DNA of 64,000 nt, taken from JAOUEA01 sp963810915. GTDB lineage: Bacteria > Actinomycetota > UBA4738 > HRBIN12. Every line of letters starts with the position of its first letter. Within the stretch, counting starts at the first letter, position 1. Location of the stretch: positions 718,860 through 782,859 of the forward strand of contig CAWEPH010000001.1 of assembly GCA_963810915.1 (NCBI GenBank), given 5' to 3'. Positions 52,264 through 61,473 of the stretch are shown in pieces. Under the pieces are notes generated by a model. The model was not told where the DNA came from, ran no database searches, and saw nothing but the letters and a program-made list of their open reading frames with translations. A program made the position numbers and the translations under genes.

Positions 52264-52746
52264 CTAGGAGCCCGTCGCGGTGTGCGCGGCCGCCTCGCGC
52301 AGGGCCCGCACGAACCGCTCGCGGTCCTCTTCGAACTGACGGACGTTCGTCTCCACGCCCGACGCGATGTCGTCGATCGCGACGAAGAACGCCATCTGAC
52401 CGTCGCGCAGCGCGTCCATCACCTCACCGTCGCGACGACAGATCTTGAAGATGCTCTGGCCGTCGGTCACGAGCTTGACCTCGGACAGGTGCCGGTCGAG
52501 CCCGGCCTTACGGTTCAGGAAGTCCCACGAGCGGCGCACCCGCTGGAGCGACATGCCGCCGTCGAGCAGGGACTTCACGACGCGCAGCGCCACGAGATCG
52601 CGGAAGGCGTAGAGGCGGGGCACCCCGGGGCGCCCGCCCGTGCCCTGGACCGAGGGCTCCACCAATCCGATCTGGTCCCAGTACCTGAGCTGTCGCGACG
52701 TGCAGCCCGTGAACTTGCATGCCTGATGGGTGGTGAACCCCTCCAT
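52264..52746 (-). CDS. MerR-family transcriptional regulator
   Basis: 160 residues. Winged helix-turn-helix at the N-terminus: TTHQACKFTGCTSRQLRYWDQIGLVEPS, then PRLYAFRDLVALRVVKSLLDGGMSLQRVRR. The C-terminal half has no metal-binding Cys pattern and is not a recognised drug-binding domain, so the signal is unknown. Convergent with the transglutaminase gene and 223 bp downstream of the DUF3040 gene. Confidence 0.9.
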   Translation of the reverse strand: MEGFTTHQACKFTGCTSRQLRYWDQIGLVEPSVQGTGGRPGVPRLYAFRDLVALRVVKSLLDGGMSLQRVRRSWDFLNRKAGLDRHLSEVKLVTDGQSIFKICRRDGEVMDALRDGQMAFFVAIDDIASGVETNVRQFEEDRERFVRALREAAAHTATGS

Positions 52747-52969
52747 ACGGAACCGTGCCCCCTCGATCTCCGAACGCCGAACCTCGATGCCGCGGCGCGT
52801 CCGGGGATCGAAGGGTGAACCTCCGGTCGACGGTCACGCGCCCCTTGGGGAAGGGGACCCCGTTGTACACCAGCGCCCGGAAGAGCGGCAAGCGCTCAGG
52901 TCACAGTGGGCGCAGAACCACCCGAACGGGCTACGAGATGAACCGGGCGCGACCGCGAGACGGCCGACG

Positions 52970-53341
52970 TCAGTCTCCCGACGGGGGGGCGGGAGGGCGG
53001 AAGCGAGCCGCGATCCGCCCGACGAGCCCCGTCACGGACAGGCGCCCGTCCTGTTGCATCGCCCGGACCTGATCGCGTCCGAGCTGTCCGAGGTAGCGAT
53101 AGATCAGCAGGGCGGAGAGCACCATCACGACGAAGCCGACCGCGGCGATCCACGGAGAGACCACGAAGAGGAGGATCAACAGGAAACCGACGACGAACGC
53201 GAGGGCCGCGAGGCGGATCCGCCGCGCGAGATGCGTGTAGAGATCCGTGCGGCCGACCTGCTCGACGAGCTTCGGATCCTCCTCGGCCAGGCGTCGCTCG
53301 ATCTCCTCGAGGATGCGCTGTTCGTGATCGTTGAGTGGCAT
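52970..53341 (-). CDS. DUF3040 membrane protein
   Basis: 123 residues from ATG 53341, the family start (MPLNDHEQRILEEIERRLAEEDPKLVEQV). Two adjacent membrane spans occupy residues about 44-82, followed by a basic tail. DUF3040 is characteristic of actinobacteria and its function is unknown. A perfect TATAAT lies upstream, so it need not depend on dinB for transcription. Confidence 0.9.
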   Translation of the reverse strand: MPLNDHEQRILEEIERRLAEEDPKLVEQVGRTDLYTHLARRIRLAALAFVVGFLLILLFVVSPWIAAVGFVVMVLSALLIYRYLGQLGRDQVRAMQQDGRLSVTGLVGRIAARFRPPAPPSGD

Positions 53342-53382
53342 GGGGGTGCGTCGCCTCCGACCTCGGGTTGGAACCACCTCCG

Positions 53383-53403
53383 ATTATAGGGAGCGTTCGA
53401 ACG
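53383..53403 (-). promoter_or_regulatory. Promoter -10 and palindrome upstream of the DUF3040 gene
   Basis: TATAAT on the minus strand is at 53383-53388. The palindrome CGTTCGAACG (53394-53403) sits where a repressor could block the promoter. It has no N4 spacer and so is not a standard LexA box. Confidence 0.5.
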
Positions 53404-53446
53404 AGACCGGAAGGGAACTTCCCGCATCTGATCGGATCCTGGCGCT

Positions 53447-54625
53447 TCAGGGGCGTCGGTCACGATCCAGGAGCGAGGCGGGCTTGGCCGCCCCGCGTCC
53501 GAACCGCAGCTCGATCCGGTCCACGGCCCGCTCGACGTCGCCCCATCGCTCCCCCCGCAGGAACGCCAGTTGCTCGGCCCCGGCGGCCACCAGGCCGTGC
53601 GCCTGGACGCCGAGCAGGCGCACCCGCCGGCGGGCCCCGGGGAGGGCGCGGTAGAGCTCGGCGGCCGTGTGGTACAGATCGGCGCCCACGTCCGTGGCAT
53701 CCGGGAGGGTGCGGGAGCGCGTCAGCGTGGTGAACGTGGCCAGGCGCACCTTGAGGGTCACGGTCCGGGCTCGGTACCCGTCAGCGCGCAGGCGGCTCGC
53801 CACGCGTCCCGACAGCGAGAGCAACTCGCGCAGGATCGTCTCGTCGTCGTCGATGTCGTGCTCGAACGTCTCCTCGTGGCCCACGGACTTCGGGGCCTCG
53901 TACGGCACCACGTCGCGGTCGTCGACCCCGTGGCCGAGGGCCGAGAGGTGATGGGCGCTCTGGTCCCCGAGGAGCCGCTCGAGGATGGTCACCGGGGTCC
54001 GCGCGAGATCGCCGATCGTGCGGATCGCCATCTTCGACAGGATCTCGCCGGTCTTCTCCCCCACGCCCCAGAGCCTGCCGACCGGGAGCGGCTCGAGGTA
54101 GGCGAGGACCCCGTCGGCCGGGACCACCTGCATCCCGTCGGGCTTGCAGCCGTCGGAGGCGAGCTTGGCCACGAACTTCGTCGGCGCCACGCCCACCGAG
54201 CACGTGACGCCCACCTCCGACTCGACGTCGCGTCGGATCTTCGCCCCGATGACGGCCGGGGAGCCGAAGAGCGTGGTGGCCCCGCCCACGTCCAGGAACG
54301 CCTCGTCCAGGGAGATGGGTTCGACGTAGGGCGTGTGCGCGAGCAGGACCTCCCGGAACCGGTTCGAGTGCGTCCGGTAGGCCTCGAAGTCCGCGGGCAG
54401 GAAGATGCCCTCGGGGCACAGGCGCCGCGCGCGCACGCCCGGCATCGCCGAGCGCACCCCGAACCGGCGGGCCTCGTAGGAGGCGCTCGCCACCACCCCA
54501 CGCGGACCCGCACCGCCCACGATCACCGGCTTGCCCTTCAGGCTCGGGTCCTTCAGCACCTCGACGGAGGCGTAGAAGGCGTCGAGGTCGACGTGCAGGA
54601 TCGGTTCAGGCGGGCGTTCGGTCAC
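53447..54625 (-). CDS. dinB: Y-family DNA polymerase IV
   Basis: Error-prone translesion polymerase, 392 residues. All catalytic acids are present: Asp13 in HVDLDAFYAS and Asp107-Glu108 in SLDEAFLDV, so it is DinB rather than the inactive ImuB. SYEARRFGVRSAMPG and SVGVAPTKFVAKLAS are typical. EQLAFL near the C-terminus resembles a sliding-clamp motif. It is the last gene of the LexA-controlled unit; its start overlaps the MFS stop by 20 bp. Confidence 0.94.
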   Translation of the reverse strand: MTERPPEPILHVDLDAFYASVEVLKDPSLKGKPVIVGGAGPRGVVASASYEARRFGVRSAMPGVRARRLCPEGIFLPADFEAYRTHSNRFREVLLAHTPYVEPISLDEAFLDVGGATTLFGSPAVIGAKIRRDVESEVGVTCSVGVAPTKFVAKLASDGCKPDGMQVVPADGVLAYLEPLPVGRLWGVGEKTGEILSKMAIRTIGDLARTPVTILERLLGDQSAHHLSALGHGVDDRDVVPYEAPKSVGHEETFEHDIDDDETILRELLSLSGRVASRLRADGYRARTVTLKVRLATFTTLTRSRTLPDATDVGADLYHTAAELYRALPGARRRVRLLGVQAHGLVAAGAEQLAFLRGERWGDVERAVDRIELRFGRGAAKPASLLDRDRRP

Positions 54626-55892
54626 GACCGGCCTCCATCGGGGCGCGCAGCACGGCGCGCAGCCCCACGAGCCCGATCACCACGAGCAGGGCCCCCGCCG
54701 TCACGAGGGTTGGGCGGACCACCACGAGCCCGCCCAGAACCAGGAGCGCCAGCGAGCTCGCGAGCCCCGCGGACTCCTGGAGGGAGACGAAGACGCTCGT
54801 CACCCGGCCGCGCTGGTCCTCGGGGATCACCCGTTGGATCAATGCCAGCAACGGCGGGAACAGGAGCGCGAAGCCCACCCCCGCGACGGCGCTCGCGACG
54901 AGGGCCACCCAGTAGACGCCCACCGCCGTGTACACGAAGATCCCCAGGCCGATCAGGGCCACGCCGATGCAGGTGAGCATCGCCTCGCGGCCGGCGGAGC
55001 GATGGGCGCGCGTGATCGCGATGGCGCCGACCAGCGCGCCCGCCCCGTGCGCGCCCCACAGGTAGAGCAGGCTGTCGCCCCCCAGGTGCAGGACGTCCTT
55101 CACGAACAAGGGCTCGAGCACGAAGAAGACGTTCACCATGAACCATCCCGTGACGGTGACGATCGCCAGGATCCGCAGCTGGGGGTGGTGCCAGGCGGTG
55201 GCGGCCCCGCGCCGCAGATCCCCGAACGAGACCGATGGCCGCTCGCCGTGCTGGCGCACGTCGGGCACCATCAGCATGCACAGGGGCGACAGGAGGGCCA
55301 CCGCGGCCGCCACCACGTAGACGGCGCGCGCGCTCCAGACGTCGAGGAGCCAGCCCCCGCCCAGCGACCCCAGCACGAGCGCGAGCTGGAAGGCGGTGGC
55401 GAGGGTCCCGTTGGCCCGCACCAGGTCTTCCTCCGGGACGAGCAGCGAGGTGAGCGCCGAGCGGGCCGGCTCGATCGTGGCGAACGCCCCGCCTACCAGG
55501 AACCCCGAGGCCCAGAGCCACGGCAGCGACGTCGCGGCCAGGGCCACGGGGATGGCGGCGAGCTGCAGCAGGTAGCCGATCAGGCCCATCCACTTGGGGC
55601 TCCACCGATCGACGACGAGCCCCTGCAGCAGCGACCCCAAGATGAACGGGACCGACAGGGCCGCGCCGAGGACGGCGAGGTCCGACGTGGTGGCGTCGAA
55701 CCGATAGGTGGCCTCCGCGAACATCGCTCCGAAGTAGCTGAAGAACGCCAGCGCAGAGAAGCCCTGTGCGAGCACGACCCATCGGAAGGCGCCGTGGAAG
55801 ACGGGCGCCGAGGGGCGTCCGGTCTCGCCCTGCGCGAGGAAGGGCGCCTCGACGAACGCGGGGTCGTGCGGGCCGTGGTCCTCGGTCGTCAC
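54606..55892 (-). CDS. Major facilitator superfamily transporter
   Basis: 428 residues with about twelve hydrophobic spans. The MFS loop 2-3 region is GLVVDRWSPKWMGLIGYLLQL, and the central loop (DVRQHGERPSVSFGDLRRG) separates two six-span halves. It resembles the MFS group with enterobactin-exporter-like folds, but the substrate cannot be stated. It lies between dnaE2 (30 bp upstream) and dinB (20-bp overlap), so it should be transcribed with these SOS genes. Confidence 0.9.
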   Translation of the reverse strand: MTTEDHGPHDPAFVEAPFLAQGETGRPSAPVFHGAFRWVVLAQGFSALAFFSYFGAMFAEATYRFDATTSDLAVLGAALSVPFILGSLLQGLVVDRWSPKWMGLIGYLLQLAAIPVALAATSLPWLWASGFLVGGAFATIEPARSALTSLLVPEEDLVRANGTLATAFQLALVLGSLGGGWLLDVWSARAVYVVAAAVALLSPLCMLMVPDVRQHGERPSVSFGDLRRGAATAWHHPQLRILAIVTVTGWFMVNVFFVLEPLFVKDVLHLGGDSLLYLWGAHGAGALVGAIAITRAHRSAGREAMLTCIGVALIGLGIFVYTAVGVYWVALVASAVAGVGFALLFPPLLALIQRVIPEDQRGRVTSVFVSLQESAGLASSLALLVLGGLVVVRPTLVTAGALLVVIGLVGLRAVLRAPMEAGRDRTPA

Positions 55893-55922
55893 CCTGCCTC
55901 CACCCGGGCCGCGCGCCGGCGC

Positions 55923-58900
55923 TCACCCGGCCGAGCCCCCGCTCGCGTGCCACAGCTTCCGACCGGGGACGACCGGTTCGACCTGCCCGACGCGCATCTG
56001 CTCGCGCAGCTCGCCCCGGGCGCGGGCCCGATGCAGCGCGGTGAGGTCCCAGACCTCCTCCGCGATGATACTGACGCCCCTCACGCCGGTGCGCCGCAGC
56101 TCGCCCCAGACGGCCATCGCGTAGGCGTGGAAGACCGTCTTGGCCACCTTGGGCTGCACCGACTCGAAGACCGTCACCTCGACGGGCCCCGTGGCGTCGT
56201 CGAGCGTGAGGAAGATGATCCGCTGGCCGCTGCGGATGGCCGGTGTCTGCGAGGCCACCTTCACCCCGGCCACCATCACCCTGGTCCCACCCCGCAGCCC
56301 CGCCAGGTCCTTCGTGCGCGTGACCCCCAGGTCGGCGAGGAGCGGTTCGAAGAAGCTCACGATGTGCCGGGAGGCATCCATCCCCAGCACCTCCAGCTCG
56401 GCCTTCACCACCTCCGCATCCGAGTAGTCCTTGAAGGCGTGGGCGGGCGCGGCGGCGTCGGTGAGCGTCATCTGATCCCCTTCCCGCACCACCTCCGCGG
56501 TCATCGCTTCGAACAGGTTGCGACGTCGCTGCGGCGCCAGCCCGTCGAACGCCCCCGCGTGCGCGAGCGCCTCCGTCACCGGCCTCGCGACGACCGTGCG
56601 CCGCATGAAGTCCCCCACGTCCCTGAACGGCCGCTCGGCGCGCGCCCGCACGATCGAGCGGATCTCCGCATCCGAGATCCCGTGCACGTCCTGCAACGCC
56701 AGCCGGACCCCGTAGAGCGGCGAGGTGTCCGGCGCTCGGGGGCCGACGAGCGGGTTCCCTTCGACGATGTAGTCGGTTTCGCTGGCGTTCACGTCGAGCG
56801 GGAGGATCGGGATGCCGTGGAGTCGGGCGTCTTCGAGGATGAGCCTTCGGGGGTACATGCCGGGATCGTGGGTCAGCAAGCCGGCGATCAGGTGGGCCGG
56901 GTAGTGGGCCTTGAGGTAGGCGGATCGGTACGTGGGGACGGCGAAGGCCGCTGCGTGGGCCTTGCAGAAGCCGAAGCTCGCGAACTGGGCCACGTCGTCC
57001 CAGGTCTTCGCCGCCACGTCGTCCGGGACGCCACGGGCCTCCGCCTTCTCGAGGAAGTCGGCCTTCAGGGACGGGAGCATCGCCTCGTCGTTCAGGTTGC
57101 GACGGACGTGGTCGGCGTAGGTGAGGTCGTAGCCGGCGAGGGCCGCGAGGGTCCGCATGACCTGCTCGTGGTAGACGATCACGCCGTGCGTCTCCTGCAG
57201 CGCCGCCCTGAGATCCGGGTGGGCGTAGGTGGGGCGCTCCATGCGCTCGCGCCGGCGCAGGAACGGCCGGATCATGTCCGACTTCACCGGGCCGGGACGG
57301 AAGAGCGAGATGTCCACGATCAGGTCCTCCCAGCGGCGCGGCTGGAGCTTCTGCAGGAGCTCGCGCTGGCCCGGCGACTCGATCTGGAAGCAGCCGAGGG
57401 TGTCGGAGGCGCGGATCAGCTCGAAGGTGGGCTCGTCGTCGAGCGGGATCGTGTCGAGGTCCACCTTCTCGCCGGTGGTGCGGGCGATCTCGTTCAGCGC
57501 GTGGCGCATCGACGAGAGCATCCGCACACCCAGGATGTCGAGCTTCAGGTAGCCCAGGAGCTCCACGTCGTCCTTGTCGGCCTGGATCATCCGATGCCCG
57601 CCCGCGCTGCGCTCCAGGGGCACGCGCTCCACCAGGTCGTGGCCGGCCAGCACGATCCCGCACGGGTGCAGGGCGATGTGGCGCGGGAAGCCGTCGAGGC
57701 GCTCGGCCACCGAGAAGAGCCGCTCCATCTGCTCGAAGCGCAGGTTGATGCCCTGGAGCTCCGGGAGCCGCTCCAAGGCCTCGCGCAGGTGGCGCGCGGA
57801 GATGTGGGGGAAGGACTTCGCGATCATCCCCACCTCGACGTCGGGCAGCGCGAGGGCCTTGCCCACCTCGCGGATCGACGAGCGGGCCCGGTAGGTGTCG
57901 ATCATGGCCACGCAGCCCGCCCGCTCGATGCCGTGGCGGCTCAGGATCATGTCGTAGACGTCCTCGCGACGGGCCGACTCCACGTCGATGTCGATGTCGG
58001 GCAGCTCGTCGCGCATGGGGTTCAGGAACCGCTCGAAGGCGAGGTCGTGCCGCAGGGCGTCCACGTCGGAGATGCGCAGCAGGTAGGTGACGAGGGAGCC
58101 GGCGGCGCTGCCCCGGCAGGCGGCGTGGATCCCCATGGCCCGGATGTCCGCGGCGATGTCGGCCACGGTGAGGAAGTAGGCCGCGTAGCCCATCTGCCGG
58201 ATCATGGTGAGCTCGTGGTGCAGGCGCGCGCGCAGCCGCGGGGTCTCCTTGAGGCCGCGGTCGTGCACGCCCCGCCAGCAGCGCTCGGCCAGCACGGCGG
58301 CGGCCGAACGCCCCGCCGGCGTCGGGAAGTCCGGGAAGCGCACCTGCTTGAGCCCGAGATCGAAGACGCAGGCCTCGGCGATGTCGGCGGTGGTCGTGAC
58401 GAGGTCGGGGCGCTCACGGAAGAGGGCCTCCATCTCCTCCGGTGGCTTCAGCCAGCCCTCCGCGTTGGTGCGGCTGACGTTGGTGGCGGCAACCGGCACG
58501 ATCCGGCGCATGCACTCGAGGGCGTCGGCCAGGAAGGCGTCCTCGGGCACGAGGTAGCGCACCGGGTTGGTGGCCATCGCGCGGGCGTCGGCGCGCTCGG
58601 CGAGCCGGAGCATCGCCCGGATCTCGTCGTGGGAACCGGGCTCCAGGCGATGCTCGACACCCACCACGCAGCGGTCACTGCCGAAGGCCTCGCGGATGGG
58701 GGCGAGGAGCCGCGCGGCGGCGTCGGTGCGCCCCGCCACCGCCAGGCGGCCCGGTTGCGACCGGGGGCCCAGCACCGCGACCATCCCGGCCGCGTGCGCG
58801 CAGATCTGCTCGGGGGCGAGCCAGGGGTCGCCGCGCTCGCCCAGCATGTGGGCGTCGGTGATCAGGCGGCAGAGGTTGGCGTAGCCGGCATCGTCGGCGG

Positions 58901-59177
58901 CCAACAGGACCACGTGGGCGTCTGATCGCCTCCCCCCCACCCCCGGCTGGGACGCCCGGACCGTGAGCGAGGCGCCCAGCAGCGGCCGCACGCCCTCGCG
59001 CTGGCAGGCTCGCACGAACCGGGCGGCGCCGTAGAGGCCGTCGCGGTCGGTCATGGCCACCGCGGACATGCCGAGCTCCGCGGCTCGTCGGGCGAGCTGC
59101 TCGGGCGTGAACGCTCCCTCCTTCAGCGAGAAGCACGACCGCACGTCCAGATGCACGAAGGGAGCGGATGGCGTCAT
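55923..59177 (-). CDS. dnaE2: Error-prone DNA polymerase DnaE2 (ImuC)
   Basis: 1084 residues. PHP domain at the N-terminus (FVHLDVRSCFSLKEGAFTPEQLA), CRGSAAGSLVTYLL, and catalytic aspartates in LPDIDIDVESARR (Asp394, Asp396, Asp398). OB-fold near the C-terminus (GTRVMVAGVKVASQTPAIRSGQRIIFLTLDDATG). The shorter chain and the SAGGHRMIQADKDD region fit the DnaE2 branch, which performs damage-induced mutagenesis rather than replication. It follows two small genes under a perfect LexA box and precedes MFS and dinB genes. Confidence 0.94.
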   Translation of the reverse strand: MTPSAPFVHLDVRSCFSLKEGAFTPEQLARRAAELGMSAVAMTDRDGLYGAARFVRACQREGVRPLLGASLTVRASQPGVGGRRSDAHVVLLAADDAGYANLCRLITDAHMLGERGDPWLAPEQICAHAAGMVAVLGPRSQPGRLAVAGRTDAAARLLAPIREAFGSDRCVVGVEHRLEPGSHDEIRAMLRLAERADARAMATNPVRYLVPEDAFLADALECMRRIVPVAATNVSRTNAEGWLKPPEEMEALFRERPDLVTTTADIAEACVFDLGLKQVRFPDFPTPAGRSAAAVLAERCWRGVHDRGLKETPRLRARLHHELTMIRQMGYAAYFLTVADIAADIRAMGIHAACRGSAAGSLVTYLLRISDVDALRHDLAFERFLNPMRDELPDIDIDVESARREDVYDMILSRHGIERAGCVAMIDTYRARSSIREVGKALALPDVEVGMIAKSFPHISARHLREALERLPELQGINLRFEQMERLFSVAERLDGFPRHIALHPCGIVLAGHDLVERVPLERSAGGHRMIQADKDDVELLGYLKLDILGVRMLSSMRHALNEIARTTGEKVDLDTIPLDDEPTFELIRASDTLGCFQIESPGQRELLQKLQPRRWEDLIVDISLFRPGPVKSDMIRPFLRRRERMERPTYAHPDLRAALQETHGVIVYHEQVMRTLAALAGYDLTYADHVRRNLNDEAMLPSLKADFLEKAEARGVPDDVAAKTWDDVAQFASFGFCKAHAAAFAVPTYRSAYLKAHYPAHLIAGLLTHDPGMYPRRLILEDARLHGIPILPLDVNASETDYIVEGNPLVGPRAPDTSPLYGVRLALQDVHGISDAEIRSIVRARAERPFRDVGDFMRRTVVARPVTEALAHAGAFDGLAPQRRRNLFEAMTAEVVREGDQMTLTDAAAPAHAFKDYSDAEVVKAELEVLGMDASRHIVSFFEPLLADLGVTRTKDLAGLRGGTRVMVAGVKVASQTPAIRSGQRIIFLTLDDATGPVEVTVFESVQPKVAKTVFHAYAMAVWGELRRTGVRGVSIIAEEVWDLTALHRARARGELREQMRVGQVEPVVPGRKLWHASGGSAG

Positions 59178-59205
59178 GCCCGTGGGGGCTGCGAGCCGGC
59201 GTCGC

Positions 59206-59598
59206 TCAGACGGGGGTCGATGCGGGCTGCGGGTCGTTCATCGCCGCCGCGATCGTCATCAACACGGCCGCAGGCACGAAGAACAGGCCGATCGACAAGA
59301 TCCCGAGCACGCAGCCGACCCACAGCAGTGCTGCGACGACGATGCGGACGGTCCGCCGCGGCACCAGCAGCGCCAGGAGCGTGAGCGCGACCGGGATCCC
59401 GATCGGCACCAATACCCACGGACCTTGGGAGGCCACGAGGCTGACCGATCTCGATGTGGTTTGAACGATCACGTTGCCGCCGCTCACGACCGCCGACGAG
59501 GAAGAGGACTCCGTCGACACCAGCGGCGCGAAGGCCATCACCGCGCCCAGCAGGAGCGAGGCGATGAACGCACCGAGGGTGAGCTTCCTCGCCGTCAC
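59206..59598 (-). CDS. Small membrane protein of unknown function in the SOS operon
   Basis: 130 residues from GTG 59598. First hydrophobic segment LTLGAFIASLLLGAVMAF, a Ser/Val-rich extracytoplasmic loop of about 40 residues, then three more spans (VLVPIGIPVALTLLALLVP, IVVAALLWVGCVLGILSIGLFFV and VLMTIAAAM). I recognise no family. It is 24 bp after the DUF6504-like gene and 28 bp before dnaE2, which places it in the LexA-controlled unit. Confidence 0.75.
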   Translation of the reverse strand: MTARKLTLGAFIASLLLGAVMAFAPLVSTESSSSSAVVSGGNVIVQTTSRSVSLVASQGPWVLVPIGIPVALTLLALLVPRRTVRIVVAALLWVGCVLGILSIGLFFVPAAVLMTIAAAMNDPQPASTPV

Positions 59599-59622
59599 GG
59601 ATCCCAGCGTACGCCTTCACGA

Positions 59623-59868
59623 TCAGTCCCAGAGCCGTTCCATGTGCCACAGATCCCGCTGGCGGTCGAAGTAGAGGTCCCAGACCGCGCCGCCGCGCGC
59701 CTCGACGCGCCAGTACTCCCGGTCCCGGCCGTCGTCCCACCAGCGGCCCTCGATGCGCCACTTCCCGATCACGTCCACGACGTCGTAGCGCCGGCCTCGC
59801 CACTCGAACCGGGCCGGCATCCCGGCGTCGCGCTCGACCCTGATCTCCTCGTCGAATCGCTTGGTCAC
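59623..59868 (-). CDS. DUF6504-like small protein, first gene of the SOS operon
   Basis: 81 residues from GTG 59868. Strongly charged and Trp-rich: PARFEWRGRRYDVVDVIGKWRIEGRWW and REYWRVEARGGAVWDLYFDRQRDLWHMERLWD. The FEWRGRRYDV pattern recalls DUF6504 proteins that accompany translesion-polymerase genes in actinobacteria; this match is from memory and unverified. The predicted fold is a small beta domain. The LexA box lies 55 bp upstream. Confidence 0.75.
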   Translation of the reverse strand: MTKRFDEEIRVERDAGMPARFEWRGRRYDVVDVIGKWRIEGRWWDDGRDREYWRVEARGGAVWDLYFDRQRDLWHMERLWD

Positions 59869-59922
59869 CGTGGGATGCCTCGATATCGGTCTCGATGTGT
59901 GATCCGGCTCACAGACTCGGAC

Positions 59923-59938
59923 TCGAACATGTGTTCGA
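59923..59938. promoter_or_regulatory. LexA (SOS) box
   Basis: TCGAACATGTGTTCGA is a perfect palindrome and a perfect match to the actinobacterial LexA consensus TCGAAC-N4-GTTCGA. It is 55 bp before the first gene of the minus-strand unit ending in dinB, and 165 bp from the divergent rocD start. Confidence 0.9.
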
Positions 59939-60103
59939 GTGGGGGTCGAATGTACGCCTCGGCTCTGATATCCGTCAAGACCGACCTCCGTCCGCCGGGA
60001 CCCTGCCCGGCAGACGGCTGCGGAAGCGCCGCCGTATCATGCGGCGGGCGTCCCGCACGGGCGCCAGGACCGCAACCGGACCCGAGCCAGAGAGGTGCGC
60101 GCG

Positions 60104-61361
60104 ATGACGACGGTGGCCGATCCGAACGAGCAGCTCTCCCCCACCACGGCGTCCTCCGGCGACCACATCGAGCAGGTCGAGCACTACAGCGCGCACAACT
60201 ACCACCCGCTGCCCATCGTGGTCTCCCATGCGGAAGGGGCCTGGGTCACCGATGTCGAGGGCCGCCGCTACCTGGACATGCTCGCGGCGTACTCGGCGCT
60301 GAACTTCGGCCATCGTCACCCGGCCCTCGTCCGAGCGGCCAAGGAGCAACTCGACCGGGTGACGCTCACCTCCCGCGCCTTCCACAACGATCGGTTCGGA
60401 CCGTTCGCGCAGGAGCTCGCCGAGCTCTGCGGGATGGAGATGGTCCTACCCATGAACACCGGAGCCGAGGCCGTCGAGACGTCGGTGAAGACCGCTCGCC
60501 GCTGGGGCTACGACGTGAAGGGCGTGCCTGAGGACCGCGCGAAGGTCGTGGTCTGCAGCGGGAACTTCCACGGGCGCACCATCACCATCGTGAGCTTCTC
60601 CTCGGACCCCGCGGCCCGCGGCGGATTCGGTCCCTTCACACCCGGGTTCGTCGAGGTGCCCTACGGCGACGCCGACGCGCTCGCGGTCGCACTCGCCGAC
60701 CCCGACGTCGTGGGCTTCCTCGTCGAGCCCATCCAGGGCGAGGCCGGCGTGGTGATCCCCCCCGATGGCTACCTGCGTACCGCGCGCGAGCTCTGCACCC
60801 GCCACGGGGTGCTCCTCATCGCCGACGAGGTTCAGTCCGGGCTCGGTCGCACGGGTACCACGTTCGCGTGTGAGCACGAGGACGTGAAGCCCGACATCTA
60901 CGTGTTGGGCAAGGCGCTCGGGGGCGGCATCGTGCCCACCAGCGCCGTCGTCTCCACCCGCGACGTCCTGGGCGTCTTCCGCCCCGGCGAGCACGGCAGC
61001 ACGTTCGGCGGGAACCCGTTCGCGTCCGCCATCGGGATCGAGGTCGTGCGACTGCTCGAGACCGGCGAGTACCAGGAGCGATCCGCGCGCCTCGGCGCCC
61101 GCTTGATCGAACGCCTGCGCGCCGAGGCTCCTCCCACGGTCGTGCAGGAGGTGCGCGGCCGCGGACTGTGGGTCGGGCATCCAGCTCACGCCCGAGGCGA
61201 TGCCGGCCCGCGACGTCTGCGAACGCCTGATCGATATGGGCGTCCTCGCCAAGGACACGCACGAGACCACGGTGCGCCTCGCGCCGCCCCTGTGCGTGAG
61301 CGAGGAGGACCTCGAGTGGGCGACCGAGCGCATCCTCACGGCGCTCGCGGAGCGCGCCTGA
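60104..61361 (+). CDS. rocD: Ornithine aminotransferase; apparent frameshift near 61178
   Basis: PLP enzyme that converts ornithine and 2-oxoglutarate to glutamate semialdehyde and glutamate. About 418 residues from ATG 60104, after GAGAGGTG. The N-terminus EQVEHYSAHNYHPLPIVVSHAEGAWVTDVEGRRYLDML is diagnostic. The PLP lysine is Lys270 in VLGKALGGGIVP, with DEVQSGLGRTG before it. After GRGLWVG the frame must skip one base near 61178 to read IQLTPEAMPARDVCERL and end WATERILTALAERA. The total length is a multiple of three plus one, as expected for one extra base. Confidence 0.9.
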
Positions 61362-61473
61362 ATCCCGATCGCGCGCGCAAGAGAATCGTCCCACCTACCC
61401 GGTAGGAGCCGTTCTAGGGCGTAGCATGCGCCCGTTCCGGTCACCCTGACCGTTGCGAAGGGAGGGTTCTGAC

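Noticed and set aside
53394..53403. CGTTCGAACG as a second LexA box for dinB or DUF3040
   Set aside because: The half-sites abut with no four-base spacer, so it does not match TCGAAC-N4-GTTCGA. It is kept only as an unnamed palindrome near a -10.
53447..54625. Y-family protein as ImuB
   Set aside because: ImuB lacks catalytic acids, whereas Asp13, Asp107 and Asp108-adjacent Glu are all present here, so it is an active DinB type.
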